Below, piece after piece: positions 45,787 to 57,676 of a DNA stretch of 64,000 bases (positions are counted from its first letter, which is position 1; every line of letters begins with the position of its first letter). Below the pieces are notes generated by a model. That model was not told the DNA's origin. It did no database searches and was given only the letters and a program-made list of their open reading frames with translations. The DNA comes from Scytalidium lignicola. Lineage: Eukaryota > Ascomycota > Leotiomycetes. The translations under genes and the position numbers were made by a program. The stretch lies in the NCBI GenBank assembly GCA_002812745.2, contig NCSJ02000069.1, forward strand, positions 62,001 through 126,000, read 5' to 3'.

Positions 45787-47232
45787 CCCATGACCCTCTG
45801 GAATGAGCAACAGAATGTGACTAATAGAGTAATCAAGAATCAGAGTTTGTGAAACTGAAAAGCGCTACTCCTTTCACCCCATTTTCGTGGCTTTCACAGC
45901 TATTTCTAGATTAGTACAGCCATATAAATAGACGGTTTAGTGTTATTTCTTGCGAGCACCTATTATTTAGGAGAGAGTTTTCTTGGGTACATATAGAAGT
46001 AGTTCAATATGAAGTCTATATTTCCGCATTTGTACAAGTTCCTCCTCACTTACTCTCACTTTTTTGTGTTAAATCCTTAGTTACATGGTATACTCACTAC
46101 CTCAATTGTATAAGCCATGTTAACTAATAAGTTTTCCTAAGTCATGGTAGCTACGACTATACTATTTAAAGCAAACAAAAAGAAATTTACTAATATAGCT
46201 TTTACTGTATAACAAATTTCCTTACAGCTTGAGAAGCCAAAGGAAGCATTGTAACTGGTTTTAACAACAATTAAGAAATAGTCATTTAGTTTATTAATTA
46301 CAAAAACTAGGATATTTGTTCCTTCTGCAGTCAACAATTCCACCTCTAAATCCGAATTCCAGGTCATCTAAGGACAACGCAACTCGCTGCGCATCTGTTA
46401 TGCTATTATTTACAGGCAGCAGATTTCATACCGATGCTATACGCAAGTGTCGTTTGTGTGATGTAAAATAACTGCACCAAGTAAAATCAATGATGAAATT
46501 AAGCAACGAGGAGATGTATCGAAGTACAAATAATCGACCGCTTCAAGGTTAGTGATGCCCTCAAAACTAGCTACCAAGCGAGACAATAAAAGTGAGAAAT
46601 TGATATTCGCCTTCCCTACTGCTGTAAAGGCTGCCGGGGAAGTAGCCTTTCATAAGCCCGTGATTGGGTTATGGACATTCTATTTAATGAATTTTAGCTC
46701 GAAAATCCTAAAGATGTGTACGTGTATCACAAGGATAGGCGTAGAGCAGTGCGAAGAAGGGGAGCGCAAAGCTTGAGTGCGTGAGGTTGCACTGAACGAA
46801 CTGCCGAAAGAGTATATGCTGTTGCAATGAACACAGAGACGGAACTTGTCCTTGCCATTCTATCCCTCGGATCCCATCGTGCCATTATGCCACTTTTAGC
46901 GTAGTTGCCTTAGGCCTATAATAATTCTCTGGATGTGTGACTGATAGAAGGGAAGGTTTGGGTGGACAATATTCCTAGACGTAGATTTTGCCTGGCGAGC
47001 TTAAGCGAGTGGGGTCCGAGGGGATACGTCGTTTAATTAAAATAAAGCATGGGAGCCATAATTATTGGGTACCTGAGTCTGGGCAGCTACTGGATGAATG
47101 TTTGCACCAATGTCATTTTACTCCCTAATATCTATCGGAATCCGTCTCTGGCAATATAGGTCTAATATTATTGAAATGTTATACAGCTATCAATGATTAT
47201 TTGAACCTCCCTCGCTATTGAGGTTTTTACTA

Positions 47233-47391
47233 CCGAACAATCTCAAATTTATGATCTGTAGAGCTATATGGATTAATTACTGTACTCTTAACGAATGATC
47301 TATTCTCTAGTGCTGACAATACTCACTGTACAGCGTTACATTTTCCTCTTACGAAGTTAGCTCTACGGATCGTAAATTTGAGATTCTTCGG
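47233..47391. mobile_element. MITE of the CCGxAxAATCTCAAATTTA family, copy 1
   Basis: 159-bp element flanked by TA on both sides. The terminal inverted repeat begins CCGAACAATCTCAAATTTA and the arms extend to GATC-GTAGAGCT. The interior contains AACGAATGATC and CTAGTGCTGACAATA, shared with copies at 51029 and 63723. Non-autonomous; the TA duplication points to Tc1/mariner mobilisation. Confidence 0.8.
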
Positions 47392-47659
47392 TATCATAGC
47401 CATCCAAGGTGTTCACCTCCTTAAAATCGCCTCTAGTGTCTCTTTCGTTTCTCTTCTCTGCAGTTTTCTGGTAACCCTTTAGAACTCTGATCCGCGGTTT
47501 TCGAGATATCAAGCTACCTTATTGATTTATAGGAAAGGCTTGTACTGACCGCTCTTCTGTAAGTCTCCATTTGACAGAATTGAATGGTATTTATAGGTTA
47601 GGTAGAGTATGTCAGGCGCCAGCTAGGAGCTAGTTGGGTCCGGCAGGTGCGGGCCGATG

Positions 47660-47711
47660 GGATATCCGTCCGGGATAGCCGTCCGGGATTGCTGTTAGGG
47701 ATTGCTGTCAA
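47660..47711 (+). repeat. Four tandem 13-bp units
   Basis: GGATATCCGTCCG, GGATAGCCGTCCG, GGATTGCTGTTAG and GGATTGCTGTCAA follow in register, within a stretch that may be an LTR-like relic. Confidence 0.6.
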
Positions 47712-48767
47712 GCTGTCTGGATGACAGCCTGAGGCTATAACTTGAAGTGGTTCTCCGTATAAGGGGTAGGAGCATCCTATGAAGTAGGGAGACCAGAGTT
47801 TAATCTGTATTCAAGCGCAGATCGTTGTTGAGCTATATAGCTAAAGCTTTCGTAGCAATGAATTGTTTTACCTATTACCTACCGGTCACGTAGCTTCCTT
47901 ATCACCAATTGAGTGGCCTATTCAACCTTCTTTCACTCTACGTAGCCCCTGGCAGAGTAGACTTTGCAAGAGCGGTGAGCTCCTTAGCATTCTTCGGTAG
48001 TATTTCGTTGACGAGAGCTCTTTAACTGTGTACAATGTGTCGATAGAAATTGTTGTATTCGAGGAAAAGACAGCCCCCCTGAATCGGTGTCTAGTAGCAA
48101 AATAAACTAGGGTATTATAACCAATTACAATAAGATTCTTCTAGGATATACTATTATGATTGGCTGTAAATAACTTGCATAATTTTTTTCACTCGACACT
48201 GATTCAGGAGTAGGGACTGTAACAATGGTCTCAAAAGTCATTTACCAGCTTGTACAGATGTCCATTCTTTCTTACTAGTGAAAGTTACAATTTCAACAAC
48301 GTGAAACCGGAGGAGTAAACCCGAAAGGGATATATAATTTTAATAAAGAAAACAAAACCGTATCTCACATAAACTACCTGAAACTTGGATGTATTGAAAG
48401 ACTGTTACTAGCAATGACTTACATTTTCCCAATAGTAAGTGTTTGTCAAACGTTGAAATATGGATCGGTATCGTTGGTCGCAACCGCTCGATAGAGGTTC
48501 TCGCTTTATTAATGGCAATAATAACTGAAAGATTCCGCTCAGAATTTAAAGTATAGACATATATTTCGTTGAAAGATACCAAAGAGTTCTAAGGTTTAGA
48601 TGGACATAACTTGTTACCTTTCAAAACTCTTTTACTCAATCACTCTTTTTTAGTGGATAACAAACTCGAACTCAGCCCCTTATACATTTAAGCTATTCGA
48701 CTCGGCGACCGTCTTCTCCAGCCCACCCAGCCCACCCACCTTTCCCAACCCTAGCTCTACCTGATAA

Positions 48768-49109
48768 TTAATAACAGTAACACAGGAAGGACTTAAAAGT
48801 TGCCCCCCATTTCGAGGCACAATTGCCTCCCTCAATATCCGTAGGCAGGCTGGCGCCACCTAAGTGAGAATTCTTGCAATCATTTTCAGCGTAAAAGTTA
48901 CAATCGCAGGTACCCCAGCCGACCATGTGTGCAATGTTGGCACTGTTTGTACCACTCCACCCCCAGTTGTAACATCGCCCATTGGGAGGGTTGACAACTT
49001 CACTACCATAGTTGGTACATCCCCCATCAGAGTAGTATTGGACCTTGATGGAGTTGGCAGAGACGAGACCTGCGGACAACAGAAGGGAAAGAACTTGTAT
49101 TGGCTGCAT
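48768..49109 (-). CDS. Small secreted cysteine-rich protein (effector-like)
   Basis: Single-exon protein of 113 residues. The N-terminus MQPIQVLSLLLSAGLVSA is a textbook signal peptide, so the mature protein of about 95 residues should be secreted. Eight cysteines (GGC, GRC, GTCDC, NDC, GNC, LCYC) could make four disulphides. There are many Gly, Asn, Trp and Tyr residues and no known catalytic domain. Size, cysteine content and isolation in a gene-poor, MITE-rich region fit a candidate effector or surface-interaction protein. Function is not known; the call rests on signal peptide and cysteine pattern only. Confidence 0.75.
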   Translation of the reverse strand: MQPIQVLSLLLSAGLVSANSIKVQYYSDGGCTNYGSEVVNPPNGRCYNWGWSGTNSANIAHMVGWGTCDCNFYAENDCKNSHLGGASLPTDIEGGNCASKWGATFKSFLCYCY

Positions 49110-49628
49110 CGTGGAGTGGTGATCGAGTGTGTGAAGAACTTTTAGAGGAAGGAGGCTTGGGTGTTGTTGGACATGAAGGTATGAATACCAAGTGAAGATG
49201 TGAAGTAGAACTTGAACTTGAAATGGGCTTGGAAGTTCCTTTGGTGGTGATGATCACTTTCGAAAGTAGAGAATGGCACCCTTTTATAACATGAAGGTAT
49301 CGTACTATTCTCATCAAAATCTACTTATGAAGTAAGAAGAGCGGGCCCAGCACCCGACTCAAGGCGATTGCTATGCTGTACAAGTAATCTGCCACGATTC
49401 TAATCAGACTAGAATACTTGGATGATGACCAGCCCCTTGCTTGCTGATGGTGCCGATGCACTTTTACACCCGATTCAGTATACGTGACTTGCCCTATTTT
49501 TATCCGCAAAGCGGGTTGTCCGGAATGTCTCTGTAATGTTATTCCTCATGTTCTGCTTATGTTTCTCGTATCAAGGTACATGTGTTGAGGCTGACGATGA
49601 AGACCTTTTTCCCAACTCTCTATATATA

Positions 49629-50040
49629 ATCGTCGGCCAATCGCGTGCACGTACGCTGCCTTTTCTACTCGTCTCCTCGTAGTTGGAATGAGCAGATGCG
49701 TTAATTTAGCTTTTTGTATGGGAAAACACATACAGAATTAAAATCACTGATTTTCGCTTGAGAATTTAGGTGGAAGTGAGTTGTTTTTACAAATTTGTAT
49801 TTGACTTTAGAATTTTCAACATCAAACACACAAAAATATGTAATATTTTAACATATCCTAAGTTCGTATCATTTGCGCTTTCAATGATATGATTTTTATT
49901 TAAAAAAAANTAAATCAAATCTTTCATAAATCTACAGAATATTCGAGTTGACGCATCCGCTTATTTGCCGCATCTGCTTATTCCGACTACGAGGGGACGA
50001 GTAGAAAAGGCAGCGTACGTGCACGCGATTGGCCGACGAT
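49629..50040. mobile_element. 412-bp MITE with ~75-bp terminal inverted repeats
   Basis: The ends begin ATCGTCGGCCAATCGCGTGC and are inverted over about 75 bp with few mismatches (through CTGCCTTTTCTACTCGTC). TA flanks both ends (49627-49628, 50041-50042). The interior is AT-rich with an n at 49910 and no coding capacity. It is not related in sequence to the CCGxAxAATCTC family nearby. Confidence 0.8.
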
Positions 50041-52120
50041 TAGTGTGAAACAAACTGGGAGACTAATTGCTCTAGAACTCGCCACGATTTGGACGCTGGT
50101 CCATACAGTACAACCCTCTAGCTGCTGCAGTGGTAAGCCAGCGTGTCATTGATATAGAGTAAAGTCCTTTAGCTCCTGGAGAAGAGATTATGGTTAGATC
50201 AAAAAGGGTAAGCAAAAAGCCCACATACCCACCAGCTATACCTATATGGTATCTCTACGTATACTATACAGTACAGAAGTTGCGGTCAAGTACCGAACAA
50301 GCTCGGCTTGAGCTAACAAGGGTATATTAAGCCATGGTATGTTTAGAGAATGATCTACTTCTAGCGCTGACAATAGCAGAAAATACAGTAACTTCCCCCT
50401 TAGCTGATACCACTTACGGACGTATGTGAACAGAGGAGGTGTTTCTCCGTGATCAATTTAGTGCCTTAGTACGTGACTACAAATGGGGCTTGCTTTGATT
50501 TCTTTCTTGGTTGGCTGTCCGAGAAAAACAACAGTTCATCATACATCAGCTGAGAAAATGCCGGAGAAACCGATCTATGACCTTCTGTAAAAACGTAGAA
50601 GAGTAATATTTTAGCTTCAATGGTCTAAAACTTACAGAAGGAAAAGGTTTGACCTATACTATCAGATAAAGGGATTTTAATCTCAGTTATTGTGCCCTCG
50701 ACGTCTCGCTTCGTAAATATTCTTGGAATAGGGTAAACAGGTGGATACTTAGGAACAGTTGGTAAAAGGAGCGAGTTTTATACCTTGTTGTCGTTAGTAT
50801 TATTACGATATTGTAATTTGTTTTATCAGACCACTTACATAGTCACCTCTCTTGTATAGATGATCAAGCTGGCTGTATACTTCTAAGCTCAACGTTTCTC
50901 GGATCTTACTCAGCTTACCTGAACTTCAGCTTTGGACTTCGGCTTAATTAGTACACAATAGAGTGTTTAGCCACTGGAGTTAATGTGAGCGGGTTTACGG
51001 AGTTACTGTACTGTATAGCCGTTAAGTACCGTAGAATCTCAAATTTAGGACCCCAGTGCTAACTAGGGTCCAACGAGTAAAATATAACTATGTTCTGTCA
51101 GCACTAGAATACAAATCACTCGTTGGACCCTAGTTAGCTCTGGGTCTTAAATTTGAGATTATACGGTATTCATATAGCACTGGTAAGGGGGACCGTAACT
51201 CTTCTCTCCTAGGTAAATTAAATTCGGAATTATGAATTAGGTCAAGTGTGTATGTAGCCTTATAGATTGAGACTAATAAGCTATCGAGATTAAAGAGATT
51301 CCGCATACACGACATAACTATTATGTTGGGAACTACTACCCAGCCGCAGAAAACTTAGCCGGTCTTATGTGATTCTAGAATAGATAGGAAAATGTTGTAT
51401 TGTGACAAGGAATTCCTGTTCCTTGCGTTCGTACAAGCGGAGACCCCGTATAATACAGTAATAACTATCATAGTTACCATAATCGAGCCTTCCTTTCTCT
51501 TATTTTACCTCACCTTGCCATTTGATTAGTTGGTTGGCGGCTTAGCTACACGTTATGACCTTACGAATCGCTCACGGTATGTTAAATTTGCTTATGCCTA
51601 CGAGGTTCCACTTAACTATAATTAAAATTCGTTGAATAATGATGTAGCGAAAGGTTCAGAACGAATGAATTGATGTATTAGAAAGTTATGGAATAAGGTC
51701 TAATATACATACACAGTAAAGCTGGCATATAGCCGGCCATAGCAATATGGTTGTAACAATACGGCTATAATAATGGCTGTAGTCAATTGCTATAGTTGTA
51801 GCAACTATTCTTAGTGTATTTGAATGGAGCTAACGGTGGAGTCGTAGAGTTGTTGAACACTACTGTTCGCGGCATACCCACTATTTATAATTTGCATATA
51901 TTGCAATAAAATTCCTAGATATTACTGTAATTGAAGACTATCATCATATAGTATATTTATTTAACATTCTGGCTAAAGTCAGCTTATAAGTTGCTATGCA
52001 CAATATTGAATATTCAAAATGTTCGATCTGAAGCTAATGATTATGAGTCTAAACTCCACACCTCTTCATTTGAGGGACTAGATGTTCCGAATTGCCAAAC
52101 CTTCTCACGCGAATGCATCA
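50041..52120. other. Gene-poor intergenic region
   Basis: About 2 kb with no recognisable gene. It includes a MITE at 51029-51166, a degenerate piece of the same family at about 50343-50384 (GAGAATGATC and CTAGCGCTGACAATA), and a run of short GGCTATA-like imperfect repeats at about 51720-51800. Confidence 0.45.
51029..51166. mobile_element. MITE of the CCGxAxAATCTCAAATTTA family, copy 2
   Basis: 138-bp element between TA dinucleotides. The ends CCGTAGAATCTCAAATTTA and TAAATTTGAGATTATACGG are inverted, with long arms (GGACCC..GTTGGACCCTAGTTAGC). The core is in the opposite orientation to copies 1 and 3 (GTCAGCACTAGAATAC, then ATCACTCGTT). Confidence 0.8.
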
Positions 52121-53299
52121 TCAGTCAGAATCAAGGCTGGCAAGGAAGCTTGCAGATGGAGCAAAGAACGTCGTGCCAGTCAACGGTGTTGATACATCGA
52201 GGATGCGGTCATGGAGTCCAGGTGGATTCCCGATAAACATGCGCTCCAACATCTTTTCGATAACCCACAACTCCTTCGAGTATCCAATAAAGTATGTTCC
52301 AAACTCCCCTGATCCAGGGTTGCCAAAGGGCATATTATCCCTGAGAATGGAATGCTCGTTCCCATCTTCATCTTCGATGGTGGCGAGTGTCTTGTGTGAC
52401 TTCTGCTGATCAGACTCTGCATCCTCAAGCTCGACGTTGTCCAGCTTCGTGCGTCCGATGACTTCCTCCTGCTGCTCAGTCTTGAGGGTACGCCATGCTT
52501 TAAGGTTGTGCACGTATTTTTGCACAACGATGTAGCTACCACCAACCGCTGCAGCATCCGTATCATCTACGAGAATCGAAGCACGAACAGCAGGTCCTAC
52601 AGGATTGGCCGTGCCGTCAACAAACCCAAGGAGATCGCGAACATCGAAATAACGAAAGCCGACAGTGGCATCTACGACTTTCACAGAGTCACCTAGAAGA
52701 TCTAGAAGCTGTCGCTCAAACTCGAAACATAAGTCTCGGCGTTCGGAGCGAATATGGAAGAGAAGGTCGCCTGGCGTCGAGATAGCAGTGTGTTTTGCGC
52801 CTTTGAATTCACGGAAGGGATGGAGCTCTGCTGGTCGGCGAGCACCTATGAGACGGTCCCAGATGTCACTTCCGATCGCAGCTGTACATGCGAACGAGGC
52901 ACTGAGATCGCGAATGGAGACATTCTTCGAAAGGTCATCGACGCTCGCCAATGCTGAGCGTGCCTTCTTGATTGCATCGGGATTGTCATTGACCGTTAGC
53001 ACGAGGAAGGTTGCCGACGCCGTGAGCGGTGCATCGACACGTTGAAGCTCGATGGGTACGCGATAACTCATGTTTGCCTTCTTTGTCAGCTCAATAGAGT
53101 GCAGAGGGCTAGCTGTTTGTTGATGTCGAGGTTGATGATTCACCTGACCCGATAGGGCTGAGAGTGGTCGTCCGATTGCTGGTACGTGTATATGCGCAGT
53201 TTGTCGCCTTGGATTTGTGAACCTGGATCTAGGATATAAACGGCTACGAATCCCGTTGTAGATGGTATTATTAACCCTGTTCGTATTCATGCCACGCAT
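52121..53299 (-). CDS. DyP-type heme peroxidase
   Basis: Dye-decolourising peroxidase, single exon, up to 392 residues. The hallmark GFVDGTANP gives the catalytic Asp (about 228). RDNMPFG carries the distal Arg (about 320), and SHKTL, the equivalent of the family's NSH segment, carries the proximal heme His (about 302). YIVVQKYVHNLKAW and GRTKLDNVELED complete the pattern of bacterial-type (B/P-class) DyPs. The catalytic domain starts around residue 85. The first 76 residues are rich in Arg with almost no acidic residues, resembling a mitochondrial targeting peptide. The alternative start at 53071 (MSYR) gives a 316-residue cytosolic-length form. It stands alone between transposon-rich DNA and the dual-finger regulator. 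Confidence 0.85.
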   Translation of the reverse strand: MRGMNTNRVNNTIYNGIRSRLYPRSRFTNPRRQTAHIHVPAIGRPLSALSGQVNHQPRHQQTASPLHSIELTKKANMSYRVPIELQRVDAPLTASATFLVLTVNDNPDAIKKARSALASVDDLSKNVSIRDLSASFACTAAIGSDIWDRLIGARRPAELHPFREFKGAKHTAISTPGDLLFHIRSERRDLCFEFERQLLDLLGDSVKVVDATVGFRYFDVRDLLGFVDGTANPVGPAVRASILVDDTDAAAVGGSYIVVQKYVHNLKAWRTLKTEQQEEVIGRTKLDNVELEDAESDQQKSHKTLATIEDEDGNEHSILRDNMPFGNPGSGEFGTYFIGYSKELWVIEKMLERMFIGNPPGLHDRILDVSTPLTGTTFFAPSASFLASLDSD

Positions 53300-54214
53300 T
53301 TACTACTTGATCTTGGACGAGATTCTTGTGGTGTGCAAAATATAGTCTGACCTTTTTGAGGTTGTTAGCTCCCTGCAGCATATGGTATGGTATGAAGGAT
53401 GAAAGGTACCTTGTAAACCTTATTGCGGAGGGCCGATTGGTCGCAATGCTAGTTGTATGCAACAGCATTAGGTGAGATCGCAGCCAACAGCAGGTTTCCT
53501 ATTACCATTACCAATGCGGTGGTAGGGACTAAATTCGATCCATGAGTGTACATTACCTTCCTAACCTTCTACAGTAATTGGGTTTGTCCAATCAATGGGC
53601 GGTACAAAGGAACCGTTTCCCCAAGTACACGAGTACCCAGTAATATGGGAGCACGAATGATTGATTTTCCTTCATTATTATTTGGCTACCAGCCACATCA
53701 TTGCTATATGAAGCTTATTGAATTCAGTTTTCGTGCTTTTCTATCGATTTTTCAGATTCCTTGATAAAACCTTCCACAATGATCGTATGATAACTCCTCT
53801 ATATAACAACACACTACCCACCCTTAATCTCAATAAAAACTCTTGTCAAATTCGACATAAGTATCCCGTTTCTTTGTCATTACTAGAATCTGTAGTTGAT
53901 TGGCTGTATCATTCGATTGATGGTCCCAACTTCCTAGATGACTCCATAATTGATGTGAATGTCATCATTTTCATTATTCGCGCACATGGATATATTCTCT
54001 ATGGATATGATCTTAGTAGTCATCCTTGAGCTCTTACCTCAACAAAAGTCACTGTTTGCGTCGCTTTGGATGAAAGTTTCATCACGAAGTATTTGACAGC
54101 AACCCTGAGTGATCTCGGTCTGTGACCTCGCAGAATGAGACTCCCTTTAACAGCTGGAACGGATATCGCTTTCAGCCTCATAATAAGTATCAAACAACCT
54201 TGAGAATGTGGTGT
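53300..54214. other. Intergenic, no gene recognised
   Basis: Contains the presumed DyP promoter. An open frame at 53718-54029 lacks any family resemblance. No repeats seen. Confidence 0.4.
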
Positions 54215-56908
54215 TCAGGTTATTGGCATGAATACGCCTGGTGCAACCATTTCAGCGATATCCCAATCACGTGGAAGACAACCTTGAAAAGGAATCATCA
54301 GAAAGTCAAGATTGCATTGGCACATCGGAATTCCTTGAAGTCGAAGTAAGGTATTTCCACGACTTTCAACCCAGCTCGCTCTCTCTTTCTCAAACTGAGT
54401 TCCTGGGATGGCCCATCTTGTGAGTTCGACAAAGGGCATGGTCCGTACTGGAAAAAAATCGCATTTACAGTGACGGAAGTTGCAATATGCCCACACTACC
54501 AGAGCGCTCGCGCATAGCGCGATATAGCTCACGGGATGTAATGTCACAGCACCCAGACCGTCTGCTTCCCTCGACCCCTTCATATTTTGATGGGCAACAA
54601 GGACATCTACCGCTTGGCACAGAGCAAATCTAGCTGAGGGAGTAGGGATCCAATCAATTATAGCATTCTTTCGTTGCTCTAGAGCTTGTCTCCGATTTTC
54701 GGATAACTCCTCGGTCGCCTCCATCTGCATATCTCTAGCCATCTGTGTAAGTCTCGAAATGTCGGCGGAGAGATGGTGACTTAAAAGGTAATACAGCATT
54801 GTAGTATCAAACAGTAAACTCCTGACACGAGTAATTACGACATTCTGCCATCCCGGGTGGGATTGATCTTCGTAGCCGTAGTAGTATCGCATCGGCAGAT
54901 GCCGTTCGTGTCCAAAATCGACATTATCTATGGTCTGATTGGCCATTTGATCTAGTCGTGACTTCAAGGCATCTAGCTGTTTTCTCAAGAAGTCTTTTTG
55001 AAGATTGATATCAGTTGAACTTTCTCTTGGGCCCATTCCACTCTGTGTAACCTTCAAGATACTAGACTGCAACCCACATAGACAAGACTGGATATCTTCT
55101 ATCAACACCTGAAATTCTGGGACGACACCTAGAGCTCTGATATCTCCCCTGATCACGTTGCAAAGTGAGGTAGAGTTGCGACAGAATGGCTCTACAAGGT
55201 GACGCTCTGCCCAAACATGGAGCCCATCCGCATTATAGAACGCAAAGGTGCTTGGAAGAGTGTAGTGCAGATCCTCAGGCGTGGTCAAAGCAGGCTGAGT
55301 CTGCAGAATGCTCAAATATGCATCAACATTAAACAAATATGAAGCAAGTCTAAAGAGAAGATAAGTAATTGAACAATATTTTATTTAGATGTACTGCCTA
55401 CCTCTGCCGCTCGCCGGCTTTTGCCAGTCGTAATGGGAGAAAATATCCAGGTTTCTCATCAGCCCAGACGGTATGTGGGCAGAAAAATCGAACCTCGCGC
55501 AAAGCGGCAACCAGGATGTTTCGAAGCATGGTCGCTCGAGATAGGGCTTGATTATTCTAGACAGCTTTATTAGCACTTTGTGTGAGGTATCTGAATTATC
55601 TAACTCACTCCATAGTACAGCCCAAATATGATGTTGAGAAGCGCTGCTTGGCATGTGTTGGCTGAGAGTGACTGTTGAAATTTATCATGAGAGGATACGC
55701 GACCCTACGAACCGAAATATTAGTCTTATCAAGGAACTATTACCATGGCCCAGATGGAGATTTATCCTACCAGTCGAGGCAGAAGTTGATCTGTCAGCGT
55801 GCTGTGACAAGATATTGCATACTGCTTCAATTCCTCGCCACCAATCATCCAAGCCCCGATCATCTTCATGGATTCCACTATGAGTCTGTCGGTTTTTTCC
55901 GACGCTATTGATGGGCGATGCATAATCGGCCAATGCGGATGAAAGTATTCAAAATAAGCGTTTAAGTATTCCTGGGAAGCAGGATCATTGCTGAGGTCTG
56001 AGTCAAAGCTTCTTGTCTCGGTGTGAGCGGAGCTAGACAGAACCTGCATTGTCTTTAAGCCAATTATTTGGCAAACTGCAGACGGAGATGAGGATGGTAG
56101 GGTTGCTGGGTCTGCAAATTGGCCTGTGGAGCTCTTGACCATGGATGGAGCCCTAGGAAATAAACCCGATTTGCTGTTGTTCTCGTTAAGAGAAGCTATT
56201 GCCATGGCATCCTCAAATGTGGTTAATACCGAAGGAGTTTGGATGGACGATCCATCCTCCGTTGAACCTAGGTCCGTAGAAACCGAGTGCGCTAATTCAG
56301 GTGAGCTTGAGGGACTCTCACGTTCATTAGAAGAGGATCGGCTATCAGCAGCATCCTCAACGTTATCCTGCTGCCGATACTTGCATTCTACGCCCTTTTT
56401 GAGGCATCGTCCGCAGTTATCATTCCCATCACACTTGACCTTTCCTACACGGCAAGCAAGGCAAGCTCTCTTGCTCCGTCCCGCTGAATTTGGGGTAAAT
56501 TTCGCTCCATGCTTGGTCATATGACGCTGTAGACTGTCACTATAGGGAGGTGTATGTTAGCATTTATGAGGTAGTGGACATCAAAAGAAGGATGGCCACT
56601 TGGCCTCCTGGATTATTTCCAAAACCAGATAGACGGCACGGCACAGCACTTAGCAGGCAAATGAATCTTTTTTCCTTGAAAAGTAGGTGCTAGTAGTAGG
56701 TCGAAGTATAAAAAAATCCCCTCCAAAAAATTTCAATAACCAAAAGTAGCCGGGTACTACCTCACTTTCTATTGAACTCTCTCGTGCATACCATGCACTT
56801 GAGTATATTTGCAGGATCATGGCCATTCTTGTGGCGATTCAAGTGCTCCTTGCGTGTGAAAGACCTGCCACAACCAGCGAAGCTGCAGATGTAGCGGTGA
56901 TTATCCAT
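54215..56908 (-). CDS. Transcription factor with two C2H2 fingers plus a Zn2Cys6 cluster
   Basis: Nuclear regulator of about 754 residues. Exons 56908-56766, 56539-55771, 55671-55609, 55556-55402 and 55349-54215 join in frame. Finger 1 is complete in exon 1 (CSFAGCGRSFTRKEHLNRH). Finger 2 is split by the 226-bp intron: CMVCTREFNR, then DSLQRHMTKH. Directly after it comes the binuclear cluster CLACRVGKVKCDGNDNCGRC with LKKGVEC. A Ser-rich linker follows, then the middle homology region (AYFEYFHPHWPIMHRPS) and a helical C-terminus ending WDIAEMVAPGVFMPIT. C2H2+C6 proteins are a known fungal class. It is divergent from the NmrA-like reductase (start 57677) and shares a 770-bp promoter with it, full of GGGAT motifs, so control of that gene is likely. 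Confidence 0.85.
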
Positions 56909-56950
56909 CTTCACCTCGACCCACCCTTTTCCTATTCCTAATCATCAATT

Positions 56951-57177
56951 GCGGGAATCTCCAAAACGCCGCAAGAGGGATCCGTGTTGTAGACAGCAGC
57001 ATTCAGTGCAAGTGGTGGGATACCGCGCCGGTACCTTTATTGCCCGGATCCCCCAATGGCTTGGCTCAGTGGGATCCCGTAAGCAGGAGGCGGCTTTGCG
57101 CTGGCGGATCCCACAATGTACGGCGACCCATTACATAGTCCCACCATCAAATCGCGGGATTGTGGCGGGACACAGCG
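56951..57177. promoter_or_regulatory. Cluster of GGGAT/GGATCC motifs in a divergent promoter
   Basis: Within 227 bp there are four GGATCC sites (56978, 57046, 57072, 57106) and further GCGGGA, GTGGGAT and GGCGGGAC elements. The last block is GCGGGATTGTGGCGGGACA (57154-57172). A closely similar double motif lies upstream of the aldehyde dehydrogenase at 63138. Random DNA would rarely give four GGATCC in 134 bp. Operator function is inferred. Confidence 0.45.
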
Positions 57178-57676
57178 AGAAAAGATGCGCAAAACCAAAT
57201 ACTTAGATATGGCTTGATCATCAATCTCGCTCTCCGTACTACCCCTTTTGCATGTACGGCTCCCACATGCACCACAGTATAACGGCGATGGAAGTAAAGT
57301 TAAGTAAGCTACTGCTTCTACCCTAAGATATTCCGTAATCAGAGTTATATAAGTTACGTCCGTAACAAACTAGATCTGATCAGTTGCAGAATGGCTCCCA
57401 TTCTCTCGTGGAATTGTTATGTGGTTCCATCTGTAATGCATTGTCAGGCGCCGGATTGATTGGAAATTACTTACGGAGAATCACTCTATCATTGTTCTAC
57501 CATCAATACCGCCACCTCCCTCCAGGTATATAGAGCTGTAGGTTTTCGCCAGGGGATGCTTCCTTCTCATCATTAAATCCATTCTCAGTTTCCTCCATTT
57601 GAGTAATTGCAAGGACTCGATTTCCACCAAAGATCACTCCAAAGCTTTAACCAAGGATCAAGTAACATCTCTTACA

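Larger units (their letters stand above)
45787..48767. other. Gene-poor intergenic region with MITE and small repeats
   Basis: About 3 kb without a recognisable gene. It contains the MITE at 47233-47391 and tandem 13-bp units at 47660-47711. The surrounding 47.6-47.9 kb has a TATAAGG box and a TGTCAGG start that recall a solo LTR, but no second copy or target duplication was found. Confidence 0.5.

Noticed and set aside
47600..47940. Solo LTR of a copia-type element
   Set aside because: A TGTCAGG start and a TATA-like box are present, but no matching end, target duplication or second copy could be found by eye.
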